Assembly (NCBI RefSeq): GCF_017939745.1
Contig: NZ_JAGKQQ010000001.1
Location: 7,145,299 to 7,209,298, forward strand
Direction of reading: 5' to 3'
Source of the DNA: Gemmata palustris
GTDB taxonomy: Bacteria > Planctomycetota > Planctomycetia > Gemmatales > Gemmataceae
DNA length: 64,000 nucleotides
Below the pieces are notes generated by a model. It ran no database searches and was not told the DNA's origin. It saw only the letters and a program-made list of their open reading frames with translations. Positions 16,612 through 25,226 of this stretch are shown piece by piece; the first letter of the stretch is position 1; each line of letters begins with the position of its first letter. Both the position numbers and the translations under genes were made by a program.

Positions 16612-18990
16612 TCATGAAAGAGGCGCGGCTACCTCGTTCGCCCTGGAATCAACCACCCCCGACCAGTGTTCCAGAGGGTGGTCGGCCAACATCGACGGGA
16701 GTGATGAGGCTAGGCTTTTTGCCGCAATATCTAACTCGCATTTGAGTTCAGCGATCGCCTTCTCGACACGCGCGTTAACGTTCGCTGAGCGAATGGCATC
16801 TTCGGTAAGGCGTTTCCTGATTGCCTCTCGTGCGCGTTCGGTCATCTCATTTTGAACTACCTCTATGGGCGGTACGACTTTCCCCGAGTCATGCTCGCTC
16901 ATTTTCCGCGTGAGCCAAGCGAGAAACTGCGGAGTGGGCATCGCGTTTAGCTCAATACGGTTAGTTTGAAGCCACTCTCGATCCGAATCAGAAATGTACC
17001 GCCCAACTCGGACGGTTCGCTTTCGATGGATCGTCTCAAGTTCCAGCCCCATTTCCCGCCCTTCGGCTGGGTCCAGCCCCAAATTTATAACCTTCACGTT
17101 GTGGCCGGCGAAGGCTCGACAGAGGGTCTCGAAAATCATGGTGCCGTCACCGTCGGCATCGTGAATGCAAAAGAACTGAATCGGTTCGCCTGTGCGATTG
17201 ATCATACGTATCACTTCTCGCGCCGCCCGAGTCGCGTAGCCCTTTGATGTGAGTAGGGCGCAGTCGTGTCGCTCCGGCCACCGGGCTTGCTGCAGGAGGG
17301 GGAACAAGCCCTCTTTCTCGCAGTACAGGATCTTATTGAACCCCCAGGACGGGCGCTCGTAATCGGCAACCGATCGCGTTCCGAGAGACAGCGAATCGTG
17401 AGTGTGAGGGTGATAAATCGTACCTCGATCGTCACGGTAGAGGTGCTCGATATCTCCGCATTTGTCTTCGTATTGCCCTACCACTCGTGAGAATGTATTG
17501 TAGCTTGGATCTTTACCAAAAGCATCTATCAGACGCGGGCGAATGCGATAGTAAAATTGGCGCAAGCTGAAACCGTATACTCCACCTCCACTGAGCACCT
17601 CTGCCGCCTCACTTCGGTGAGATAGGATCAGATCTTTCTGAGAGGACTTACCCCTCCCCTTTGGCTTGTTGCGCTTCGCGGTTCTCACTGCCTTCTCAGC
17701 CGCTGTGAGGATCTGATCCATCATCGGAGAGAGGTCGGGATCTTTGCCGCTCGATGTGAGCGGAACGAAGGGGCTGATGACGTTCACGGTTATGCTGAAG
17801 TCGCCGCCTCTCTTTTGCCCGACCCTGAAGCTATCGCAGTCGAACCCGCCGCCGTTGAGCACGTATTCCACATCACCGTCGTGGCGCCAGCAGCCGGGGT
17901 TGTTAACGACCGGAGTTCGGTTCACGCAAACTGTAGCTTTGGCTCCCTTCGATCTTTTGGCCCACACTTCCACCACGAACGGAATTTGTGCGCCGTCTTG
18001 TTCAAACTCTCCGCGGGCTACAGCATACCCATCACCGAGAGATTCAATTGGCCCGACCTTTCCGAGTCGCGATGGGGGTACGGGGCGCACGGAGTGCTGA
18101 GCAGCGGCGAGAAGGGTGGCGGCCTCGTTCGGCTTGATAGAGGTCGCACCCCGGCCCCGCAGCCCGCCCGCCACCTTTGCAACTCGCTTTCGCTCCGTGC
18201 AGCCGTCGAGCGTTTCGAGCACACGCTCAAGCGGCCGGTGACCGGCCGCTTGAAGGAGTTCCCAAAATGAGCTGTCCCCATACCACCAGGGAGACGACTT
18301 GCCCCTGTACTGGTCGCCGTGAGTCAGAAGGCACGCCACATGCGCCCACTCGAACAACCCGCCGTCCTTGGCCGCGATCGAAGCGAACTCGCCTCTAAAA
18401 ATTACCTCGATCCTCGTCCCCTCTTCATTCCAGGGCGCGACCTCAACCACTTCCGTGTGGCCCTCTGGTCGAGGAACAAGCCTGAGCGCCCGGCCGCGCG
18501 TGCAGACCTTCAACTCTCCACCACTAACGAGCGCGACCCCCGCAACGACCCTGAGCCCGTTACCCAACATTCCGCGCGTTGGCATCCGGCGAGTCTTGCT
18601 CGATGTAAGTGGCCGCCGGATGGAAAAGTGGGTGGCCAGCTCCTCATCCGTTCCGGGCAGGCCGGGGCCGCGATTCGACACGAACAAGGTGAGCGAGGGG
18701 GCGCAGTTCTCTTTTGAGCCAGCCCCCTCGTGCTCGCCCCCTAGGAGCCCGAATTCTACGCCACCGGTAGCGTCCAGGGCGTTATCCACCAACTCCTTCA
18801 CCACCACTCGCGGTAGCAACCCTCGGCTGACGCCGGCCTTCGCTGAGATCCGCGCCGGGTCACGGAACTCTGTCCAGTCCTGACGGGTGAAAACCAGAGG
18901 TTCCGGTTCCCCGTCGGTAAGAACGTTCGTTTTTGTCGTGTTCGGTATCTTGGTTCGGGGGTCCAAAATCGAGCCGTTTTTCCGCCCCAC
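16612..18990 (-). CDS. Single-chain type IIB topoisomerase (Topo VIB-VIA fusion, Topo VIII-like)
   Basis: The 792-residue protein joins both parts of a type IIB topoisomerase. Residues ~35-230 are a GHKL ATPase ('VKELVDNALDA' at 64-74 with Asn70; 'NRGPGLP' at 106-112; 'RGMLGNGLRV' at 139-148). Residues ~280-420 resemble the H2TH and transducer parts. Residues ~450-520 are the winged-helix CAP part with the candidate cleaving tyrosine in 'SLRQFYYRIRP' (Tyr480/481). Residues ~550-640 are the Toprim fold with Glu558 and 'DADGDG' (Asp611, 613, 615). Such enzymes cut and pass duplex DNA using ATP. Fused forms, Topo VIII, are known mostly from plasmids and integrated elements. GGGAGG lies 8 bp before the GTG start. 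Confidence 0.85.
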   Translation of the reverse strand: MGRKNGSILDPRTKIPNTTKTNVLTDGEPEPLVFTRQDWTEFRDPARISAKAGVSRGLLPRVVVKELVDNALDATGGVEFGLLGGEHEGAGSKENCAPSLTLFVSNRGPGLPGTDEELATHFSIRRPLTSSKTRRMPTRGMLGNGLRVVAGVALVSGGELKVCTRGRALRLVPRPEGHTEVVEVAPWNEEGTRIEVIFRGEFASIAAKDGGLFEWAHVACLLTHGDQYRGKSSPWWYGDSSFWELLQAAGHRPLERVLETLDGCTERKRVAKVAGGLRGRGATSIKPNEAATLLAAAQHSVRPVPPSRLGKVGPIESLGDGYAVARGEFEQDGAQIPFVVEVWAKRSKGAKATVCVNRTPVVNNPGCWRHDGDVEYVLNGGGFDCDSFRVGQKRGGDFSITVNVISPFVPLTSSGKDPDLSPMMDQILTAAEKAVRTAKRNKPKGRGKSSQKDLILSHRSEAAEVLSGGGVYGFSLRQFYYRIRPRLIDAFGKDPSYNTFSRVVGQYEDKCGDIEHLYRDDRGTIYHPHTHDSLSLGTRSVADYERPSWGFNKILYCEKEGLFPLLQQARWPERHDCALLTSKGYATRAAREVIRMINRTGEPIQFFCIHDADGDGTMIFETLCRAFAGHNVKVINLGLDPAEGREMGLELETIHRKRTVRVGRYISDSDREWLQTNRIELNAMPTPQFLAWLTRKMSEHDSGKVVPPIEVVQNEMTERAREAIRKRLTEDAIRSANVNARVEKAIAELKCELDIAAKSLASSLPSMLADHPLEHWSGVVDSRANEVAAPLS

Positions 18991-19013
18991 GTTGTAGTCC
19001 TCCCAGGTGTGAA

Positions 19014-19040
19014 ACAGGCCAGCGCAACGCGCTGGCCTGT
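19014..19040. terminator. Perfect 12-bp hairpin upstream of the topoisomerase gene
   Basis: ACAGGCCAGCGC and GCGCTGGCCTGT enclose three bases. On the minus strand it follows the gene ending at 19149 and precedes the topoisomerase ribosome-binding site by ~10 bp. It could end the upstream transcript or attenuate topoisomerase expression. Confidence 0.6.
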
Positions 19041-19148
19041 GAAGCGAACACCGTTCATAACGGGTGAAATGCGATGCCGTAAGGTCGGCACTTTCCGCTG
19101 TCAGCGGTTGCCGTCAGAAGTCATTGCGCGCGTGAGATTTGCGATCAA

Positions 19149-19520
19149 TTACGCCGATCGCGGCCCGGTACGCCACTTCGTGAACTCTGCGTTTGTCTGA
19201 AGCCGGTGCGAGTTGAACATGCACAGTTGATCGAACATCACGAGCGACAGTCCCCGCAAGCGGGTCATGAACTCATCCCCGAACTCCGTGAACATTCCGT
19301 CCGGGAACTCCTGAACGTCGTTCACGAACTCGTCAATCTGCCCGCGAGCCTGCTCGACGAGCACCAGCAACTTGCCCAGCCGCGCGTTAACCGGCGTGTC
19401 CCAAACCGGATGCGGCGGGTCGAACAGCAACTCGGCTGATGTCGGCTTCTGCGCCTTGGCGCTGGTGGTCGACTTCTTGCTCTTCGGGGTGGTTTTCTTC
19501 GTGGCTTTACTCGTGCTCAT
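19149..19520 (-). CDS. Hypothetical protein with Lys/Thr-rich N-terminus
   Basis: The 123-residue protein starts from an ATG with AGGAGCG upstream. The first ~30 residues are Lys/Thr/Ser-rich ('KATKKTTPKSKKSTTSAK'), like a DNA-binding tail. The remainder is helical ('ARLGKLLVLVEQARGQIDEF'). I do not recognise a family. It is the first of three small minus-strand genes ahead of the topoisomerase and may be co-transcribed with them. Confidence 0.6.
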   Translation of the reverse strand: MSTSKATKKTTPKSKKSTTSAKAQKPTSAELLFDPPHPVWDTPVNARLGKLLVLVEQARGQIDEFVNDVQEFPDGMFTEFGDEFMTRLRGLSLVMFDQLCMFNSHRLQTNAEFTKWRTGPRSA

Positions 19521-19562
19521 CGTCGCTCCTCGTAGTGGTGGTGTAAGTGATTGGGTTGTGGA

Positions 19563-19811
19563 TCAGCCGCGACCGAGCGCGCGGACATAGGCGAACACGG
19601 CGTCTCGGAGATCACTGGTGAACGAGTCGTACTCATCATCGAAAGGCGAGTCGTAACCAGCGCGGCGCATGTCGTCGTCGAGTCGCCAGACTCGGCTGAA
19701 CAGATCGCCGACCTTCACGATCTCAGCGAGGAGTTCCGCCCCCTTCTCTTCGTCGGCGCGGCCATTTGCTGTTGGCCCTTCGTTCACGGGCGCGATCGCA
19801 GTGGCGGTCAT
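19563..19811 (-). CDS. Small acidic hypothetical protein
   Basis: 82 residues, acidic and helical ('VGDLFSRVWRLDDDMRRAGY'), no recognised domain. It begins at an ATG 42 bp upstream of the next small gene in the same direction. Small genes of this kind are typical in phage-like elements. Confidence 0.5.
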   Translation of the reverse strand: MTATAIAPVNEGPTANGRADEEKGAELLAEIVKVGDLFSRVWRLDDDMRRAGYDSPFDDEYDSFTSDLRDAVFAYVRALGRG

Positions 19812-19923
19812 GATGATCCTCGTTGGTTGGGTACGTTCCTTCGACGTGACGGCCCCGCGCTGGGGTCGCCGGTTGGACTTCGGGTTGTGCAGGGGATGGG
19901 CCGGTGAGTTCCGGCCCGGGGGA

Positions 19924-20193
19924 CTACGCGACCCTCAACTCTCCCGCGTCAGGTTCGGCCGCCACGGTCGCGACCAGTTCCACGGGCTTCGGCGTCGGCA
20001 CATTGACTGTGATCTTCACCATCCGCGAGGCGAGTCCCGCGGCGGGCTGGAGTTCGTCGGCGTCTTTCGATACCTCGTAGTCGCCGTTCTCATCGACCAA
20101 AACCCAGACCTCGACTTGGATCAGTTCCGCTTCCATCTGTCGGCCCTCACAGTGCGCGCAGTGGCCCGACTCCCCGCGGGCTGCGGGGATCAC
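19924..20193 (-). CDS. Small protein with a CxxC motif
   Basis: 89 residues from a GTG start. An N-terminal 'HCAHCEG' could bind a metal, followed by a beta-rich segment ('AELIQVEVWVLVDENGDYEV'). No family recognised. It is transcribed divergently from the XRE regulator. Confidence 0.5.
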   Translation of the reverse strand: MIPAARGESGHCAHCEGRQMEAELIQVEVWVLVDENGDYEVSKDADELQPAAGLASRMVKITVNVPTPKPVELVATVAAEPDAGELRVA

Positions 20194-20349
20194 ATCGCCG
20201 GAGCATCCAGCGCGATCATTGAAATAGGTATAACTTGAAGGCTAGCAGAGTTCTGCCATCCCAGCAAGCATAATCCGGCGTTTCCAAGAAAACTTTGTCA
20301 GCAGCGAATCTTCCGGGTAGAGTTTTGCTGATACACCTCGGAGCAGTCC

Positions 20350-20643
20350 ATGCAACAGGGAAGCGTAATGGCTGGAGGGTTTTCCGAACGGCTGAAGCGG
20401 CTTCGCAAGCAGGCCGGCATGACCCAAGAGGCGCTGGCGCGCGCTGCCAACGTCAGCAACACTACGGTCGCCAAGTTGGAACAAGGCGTCGGCGATCCGA
20501 CGTGGAACACAGTTGTCGCCCTGGCGCGGGCGTTGGGTGTATCGGTTGCGGAATTTGATGAAGGTGGCGAGGCGGAAGTGCCGGAGCAACCGGAGGTACT
20601 ACCAGAGAAGCCGGCCCCCAAGAAGCCGAAGGGCAAGAAGTGA
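20350..20643 (+). CDS. XRE-family transcriptional regulator
   Basis: The 97-residue protein contains a textbook Cro/C1 helix-turn-helix ('RLKRLRKQAGMTQEALARAA' then 'VSNTTVAKLEQGVGDPTWNT'). A Pro/Lys-rich tail follows. Two starts are possible, ATG 20350 (GGAG 6 bp upstream) and ATG 20368 (AGGGAAG upstream). Placed between divergent halves of the element, it is a good candidate for the element's repressor. That role is inferred from position. Confidence 0.85.
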   Translation: MQQGSVMAGGFSERLKRLRKQAGMTQEALARAANVSNTTVAKLEQGVGDPTWNTVVALARALGVSVAEFDEGGEAEVPEQPEVLPEKPAPKKPKGKK

Positions 20644-20713
20644 TGGTACGGCTGCCGACCGCGACATGATCCAAACCAGTTGGATTGAGATCCGCGAATC
20701 ACGAGGCCCGCTC

Positions 20714-21142
20714 ATGCCCAATATCTCGCAAGAGGATCGAGACAAATCCTCACCCGTTTGGGATCTGAGCCAGGAGCGAGTGCTACTGACCTCGATGGTC
20801 ACCCAACGATTCCAGTTCCTGCTTTTGGTCTTCTCTTTGGTCGTCGCGGGCGCGCTCAATGCCCGCTCCCAATCGCACATGATCGGCGTCTTCGTGCTCG
20901 GCCTCTCGATGACCGTAGCGCTCGCGGGATCTTTAAACCACGCGCGCCGGAAGCTCGGCGCGGTGCATAAGCGATTGCTTCAAGACCCGACGCACCCGTA
21001 TACGCTCATCAAGGGTGATGTCGGTAACAGGCCGATACTCCGAGTCATGATGGGGCACGTTCTCCCGGTCGGAAGTTGGCTGTTACTGTTGGTGGCGACG
21101 GTATTGGCCGCGCTTGGGGTTATTACGCCAGCGCCGCGCTAG
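20714..21142 (+). CDS. Small membrane protein
   Basis: I place the start at ATG 20714 (GAGG 8 bp upstream). An in-frame ATG at 20666 would add 16 residues. The 142-residue product has three hydrophobic segments ('FQFLLLVFSLVVAGALNA', 'MIGVFVLGLSMTVALAGS', 'LPVGSWLLLLVATVLAALGV'). No family recognised. It follows the XRE gene in the same direction with ~70 bp between them. Confidence 0.65.
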   Translation: MPNISQEDRDKSSPVWDLSQERVLLTSMVTQRFQFLLLVFSLVVAGALNARSQSHMIGVFVLGLSMTVALAGSLNHARRKLGAVHKRLLQDPTHPYTLIKGDVGNRPILRVMMGHVLPVGSWLLLLVATVLAALGVITPAPR

Positions 21143-21193
21143 TGAACCGCTCGCGATCCCCGGCGCCACTGGGCTGAACCTCCATCGGCTGTT

Positions 21194-22408
21194 TCACCAC
21201 AAAACAACTGGAAACCACTGCCAATGCCGTGAAGGAAATTGGTGATGTAGGAAGAAATTTGCAAAAATGGCTACCGCTGACGCCGTCGAGTAGATTGATA
21301 GTATCATCTGAATTGTAATGAATTTATTTAGATAGTGGCGAATCTCGGATGGTCTCCACACCCCTCGCTCCAGCCTCCTGGCCGCATACGGAGCATAAAT
21401 AATTGACACATACAAGAATATCCCACCATTCAATGCCGAAGCGAGCTGCCATGCACGCATAGTTGGCGGGAAATAGTATTCTGCAAGAAGTATAAACACC
21501 GGCGTTGCATCCGGCCGCATCCACTCATGGGCCTTCATTACAAGTCCACTAAATAAGATCGTCAGGGCAAAAGAGCCGATTGAGAACAGAGCGAACCACC
21601 GTTTCAAGACAGCTGCATTGTCATGCTGCATTTCGATTAGTCGCGTGGCCGGGTCGACTCGATGGTTAATCGGGTCGCTGTTTATTACAAGAAACAGGGG
21701 CGTGTACAGAATCGAAGCGCCTTTAATCCCAGTCCGTAGAATCAAGGGCACAACGTAAATAAGTGCAACGAGCCACCAGAGGATAGTTGAAGCGATAGCA
21801 TATCGGTGGAATTTACTTTGACCCCGCATGGCACTACGGACAGTGTTAACGTTTGCGACACTTACGAGGCATCTTTTTCTGTAATCAGCGTTCCGGTCGG
21901 CACCTGGAAGCCACTCGGGCGGAGTTCCAATGTCTGTTGCAAGAACAAGTCGCTTCCAATTTTTGCGAATTGAAATCATATGAACAAGCGGATAACTAAA
22001 CAATGAATACGCGGTAGCAACAACACGCAGTATTGTGCAAATAACCATGTCGCAAACCACTAAAGCAAATGCGTTGCAGACTATCCATATTAGTAGCCAG
22101 AGTAGGTAACCCCTCCTTTTCACTTGCGGCAAAGCGGCAGATTCCGCCTGCGCTCGTCTTTGGAACATCTGTGTAGGGTAGTATTTCCACGACCTGACTC
22201 GCAGGTAGCACCGCACTGCGCGTCTTACGCTCAGATTTGTCCTGAGCAACCATAGCGGCGTTATTGCCGCAGCAATAAAAATGTGTTGTATTGTGTCGAA
22301 CCAATGCGCCACCCCCACATACAGGGCGACCGAAAGCAAGCTCTCGACGATCGATAAGATTGTAATCTCGCCTTTATTCGATGATTTAGTATCAGATATA
22401 ATTCTCAT
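21194..22408 (-). CDS. Multi-spanning membrane protein, AT-rich cargo gene
   Basis: The start is taken as ATG 22408; a TTG lies two codons upstream. The ~404-residue protein has about eight hydrophobic segments (for example 'LLWLLIWIVCNAFALVVCDM', 'FALFSIGSFALTILFSGLVM') separated by basic loops. No transporter or enzyme motif is recognised. Codon use is clearly more AT-rich than the flanking genes, a sign of recent transfer. It lies convergent to the small membrane protein gene. Confidence 0.65.
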   Translation of the reverse strand: MRIISDTKSSNKGEITILSIVESLLSVALYVGVAHWFDTIQHIFIAAAITPLWLLRTNLSVRRAVRCYLRVRSWKYYPTQMFQRRAQAESAALPQVKRRGYLLWLLIWIVCNAFALVVCDMVICTILRVVATAYSLFSYPLVHMISIRKNWKRLVLATDIGTPPEWLPGADRNADYRKRCLVSVANVNTVRSAMRGQSKFHRYAIASTILWWLVALIYVVPLILRTGIKGASILYTPLFLVINSDPINHRVDPATRLIEMQHDNAAVLKRWFALFSIGSFALTILFSGLVMKAHEWMRPDATPVFILLAEYYFPPTMRAWQLASALNGGIFLYVSIIYAPYAARRLERGVWRPSEIRHYLNKFITIQMILSIYSTASAVAIFANFFLHHQFPSRHWQWFPVVLW

Positions 22409-22486
22409 GGGCAAATGGTCGCCAGGAGTTTATGCGCGTGTTGTGAAGGTGGTATCGTATCGGCTAAAGTGGCAAAAACGAAGACA

Positions 22487-22507
22487 GCCGGGAGAACACC
22501 TCCCGGC
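22487..22507 (-). terminator. Terminator at the end of the phage-like gene run
   Basis: GCCGGGAG and CTCCCGGC form an 8-bp stem with a 5-base loop. On the minus strand a TTTTT follows 8 bases later. It lies ~40 bp beyond the stop at 22548. Confidence 0.55.
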
Positions 22508-22547
22508 CGCTTCCCGTCTCGTGGCACAACCGACGGCCTACCTGAAC

Positions 22548-22760
22548 CTACCGGTGCGCGTCCGCGAACGTCTGACCGACAGACACGAGGCCCGTGTCGA
22601 TCGCCTGACGATCGGCCGCCCGGTCCGCGGCCTGCCCGCGAATGAGCGCGTACAGTTCCGCGATCTGCCTCGCCTGCGTCGCGACCGTGGACCGGAGCCG
22701 CGCCACGTCCGATGCCGTCGCCCGCTGATCGCGCTGGCAACGTTCAATGTCCTCTTGCAT
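22548..22760 (-). CDS. Small coiled-coil protein
   Basis: About 70 residues, almost entirely amphipathic helix ('ARLRSTVATQARQIAELYAL'). The ATG at 22760 follows GGGAGCAGG, and a GTG lies one codon upstream. It is the last gene of the phage-like run, 12 bp after the small terminase gene. Function unknown. Confidence 0.55.
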   Translation of the reverse strand: MQEDIERCQRDQRATASDVARLRSTVATQARQIAELYALIRGQAADRAADRQAIDTGLVSVGQTFADAHR

Positions 22761-22772
22761 CACCTGCTCCCG

Positions 22773-23294
22773 TTAGTTGGCTTCCCGCAATGCCGCAATG
22801 CGGTCCCTGATCGCAATGACCTTGTTCGTCGCCGCCGTGGGCGCCGCTTCCGGTGCCGCACCCGCCCGCGATCGGGCCGCCGGAGAGATCCCCAGCGCGT
22901 CAGCCAATTGCTTCACCCGACCCAAGAGCGCGTCCTGCGTGCGGAGCAGCGGGTTCGGTTTCTCGACACTGTGACCCGTGGGGCGCCCGTTGCGATCCAG
23001 AGTCGGCACCTCGATCACAACGCCGGTCTTGTTCAGCGCCTTGCGCACCTCCGCGAGATCGGCCTCCGCCGTCGCGTAGGACGCGATCAGGCCCACATCG
23101 ACGTTCGCCACGGTCCCGGCCTCTAGCATGTCGCCGACGACGCGCTTGAACACCTTCTTGGCGGTCTTGCTCAACCAAGACGGACACGCCGGAGCGCCCG
23201 GCCTGTACCGAGACGCGCCCTTGCTCGCGGCCGGAGATCCCTTCGGCATCGGCCGCATCACGTACTGTCCCGGCTTCGGCCCACGCTGGCCCAT
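22773..23294 (-). CDS. P27-type phage terminase small subunit
   Basis: The 173-residue protein resembles the P27 family of small terminases. It has a basic N-terminus ('MGQRGPKPGQYVMRP'), 'LSKTAKKVFKRVVGDMLEAG', 'ATAEADLAEVRKALNKTG', 'EKPNPLLRTQDALLG' and a helical end 'LADALGISPAARSRAG'. The small subunit recognises the packaging start site and recruits the large subunit for DNA packaging. No large subunit gene is present in the window, so any packaging would rely on another phage. Confidence 0.75.
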   Translation of the reverse strand: MGQRGPKPGQYVMRPMPKGSPAASKGASRYRPGAPACPSWLSKTAKKVFKRVVGDMLEAGTVANVDVGLIASYATAEADLAEVRKALNKTGVVIEVPTLDRNGRPTGHSVEKPNPLLRTQDALLGRVKQLADALGISPAARSRAGAAPEAAPTAATNKVIAIRDRIAALREAN

Positions 23295-23426
23295 TACTTA
23301 CTCGGTGTGGGGGAAAAGATGTTTGCGAAACCAGTTTGTGTTTTTTGAGCAGGGGCACACGGTCTTCCCGGGTCTATGCCGTAAAATATTACCGGGTATC
23401 CCCTTACAGCGAAATTATGACTAAGG

Positions 23427-23798
23427 CTATTTCGATTTCTGCGCTGGTGTCGGCACGAGGGGCGTGAGCTTGTTGACGAGCGCGATCTGATCGGCGATGG
23501 CCACCGCGGTCAGGTACGGCAGGTCGCGCGCCTCGTCAATCGTGAGCAGCGCCTGACCTTCCGCGTCGCACAGACCGAACGCGATCACGCGAACCATTCG
23601 GCCGATCATGTCGCCGGGGTTCTGCCGCTCGAACTGGTAGAGCGCGGCCCACCGCTCCGCGGTCAAGGTGCGCGCGTGGAGCTTCACGCCCTCGACTTCG
23701 ATCGTGACGACGCGCACCTCGTCGGGAAGCCCGCGTACCTTCATGCGGTGCCGAACGAATCCCAGAAGCGTCGGCCCGTCCACGTTCAGCGCGCCCAT
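23427..23798 (-). CDS. Phage tail assembly chaperone-like protein
   Basis: 123 residues. The C-terminal pattern 'FGLCDAEGQALLTIDEARDL' followed by helices and 'ADQIALVNKLTPL' resembles tail assembly chaperones, which prevent aggregation of the tape measure protein and lie next to its gene. Here the tape-measure-like gene is immediately upstream with a 1-bp overlap (TAATG). The assignment is by pattern and context. Confidence 0.6.
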   Translation of the reverse strand: MGALNVDGPTLLGFVRHRMKVRGLPDEVRVVTIEVEGVKLHARTLTAERWAALYQFERQNPGDMIGRMVRVIAFGLCDAEGQALLTIDEARDLPYLTAVAIADQIALVNKLTPLVPTPAQKSK

Positions 23799-25162
23799 TA
23801 CGTCACCACCTTGATCGTGGGAGAGCGATCCATCAGGTCGATGAGCCGCTGTATCTTGCGGTTCTGCTCCTTCGCGACCTTCAGCGCCTCACGCGCGATC
23901 TGCACCGGGTTGTCCCCGATCGACCCGCCCGCGATGGCGTTCGAGGCGCGGAAGTTCGCGACCGCGGTATGGGCCTCGAACGACCCGCCCAGCGCGGCGC
24001 CCGATAGGATGGGGCCGCCGCTTTCGAGCTTGGTGTCTTTGACGCCGTTCGCGATGCTCGACGCGATCCCGAACGTGTTGACGAGAAGTTCCGTGCTGTT
24101 CTGCAACTTCTCGATTTCCTTCAACTGCCGCTCTGCGAAGCCCTGCATGCGCAGGTCGTAGAGCTGGATCTGGTTCGCCGTGAACCCGAGCGTATCGCCC
24201 TGCTTCTTGATCGCGTCGGTCACCTGCTTCATCTTGTCGAAGTCGGCGCCACCTACGAAGTTCGCCGCGCTGCCGACCGCCGTCATGACGTGATCGAAAC
24301 CCTTCGTCACGGCGTCGAGCTTCTCGGCAGCGATGACGAACTCGCGAACCTGCTTTTCGCTGAAGCCGTCAAGCTCCAACTCCAGGCGCTTCGCCGCGTG
24401 TTCGGCCATCCCAAACGTTGCCGCCTGCCGCTCCATCGCCTCGGTGATTTTGTTGATCTCTCCGACCTTTGCGGGGTTGCGGTCCGGGTCGTTGTGGAGC
24501 AACAATTGCTTCAGCAATTCGTCGCGCCGCTCGGTCGCCTTCTGAAGCCGCTCGTCGGACTCCTTCAGCGCGGCTTCGAGGGGTTCACGAAGTCGCCCGA
24601 GTTGGCCAAACGACCATTCGCGAGCAACCTGCGCGTCCGCGGTCATTCTTTCGCTGAGACTCCCTCCGCGCGCCGCGCCCAGTTTCAGCTTGTCGAGCTC
24701 GATTTGCGCCCGGCGTTTCTCCGCTTCGGCCGAGCCGGACTCCGCGCTCACCTCGCGTAACTGCTTTTCGAGTTCCACGAGCCGACTGGCCGCGGTCGCG
24801 CTCTGTGCGTCGAGCATCGCGGCCCGATCTGCGGCGCGGGAGTCAGTGATCTTGGCGAGCTTCTGACTCAACTCGGCCGATCGCTCCATCGCCTTGTTGA
24901 ACTGCTCCGTGCGCAAGACTGCGTGTTGGATTTCGTCGCCGACCTTGAGTGCCGCGAACGCAACGGCGGCCCAGCCCAGAGCTTTGGCGCCCGGTCCCGC
25001 CAGCAACTTATCGACACCTGCGCCGGCGCTGCCCGCGATCTTGCGCGTCTTCGCCGCCCAACTTTCAGTCGCGGCTTCGGCCTTCTTCAGCCCGACCAAC
25101 AGTTGGTCCGCGTTCGCCGTGAGAACTACCGCACCGGTTCCGATCGTGTTTGAGCCGGCCAT
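23798..25162 (-). CDS. Tape-measure-like helical phage protein
   Basis: The 454-residue protein begins like tail tape measure proteins ('VVLTANADQLLVGLKKAEAA'). A short Gly/Ala hydrophobic part (about 45-75) is followed by long coiled-coil segments and Gly-rich ends ('LESGGPILSGAALGGSF'). At this length it would be a short tape measure for a short tail, or a degenerate one. It overlaps the tail chaperone-like gene by one base. Confidence 0.55.
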   Translation of the reverse strand: MAGSNTIGTGAVVLTANADQLLVGLKKAEAATESWAAKTRKIAGSAGAGVDKLLAGPGAKALGWAAVAFAALKVGDEIQHAVLRTEQFNKAMERSAELSQKLAKITDSRAADRAAMLDAQSATAASRLVELEKQLREVSAESGSAEAEKRRAQIELDKLKLGAARGGSLSERMTADAQVAREWSFGQLGRLREPLEAALKESDERLQKATERRDELLKQLLLHNDPDRNPAKVGEINKITEAMERQAATFGMAEHAAKRLELELDGFSEKQVREFVIAAEKLDAVTKGFDHVMTAVGSAANFVGGADFDKMKQVTDAIKKQGDTLGFTANQIQLYDLRMQGFAERQLKEIEKLQNSTELLVNTFGIASSIANGVKDTKLESGGPILSGAALGGSFEAHTAVANFRASNAIAGGSIGDNPVQIAREALKVAKEQNRKIQRLIDLMDRSPTIKVVT

Positions 25163-25226
25163 TGAAACTCACAGTTGGGTGTGGAGAGAACCGCGCTGAC
25201 GAGTGCCGGCGCGGGAGAGGAGTGGG

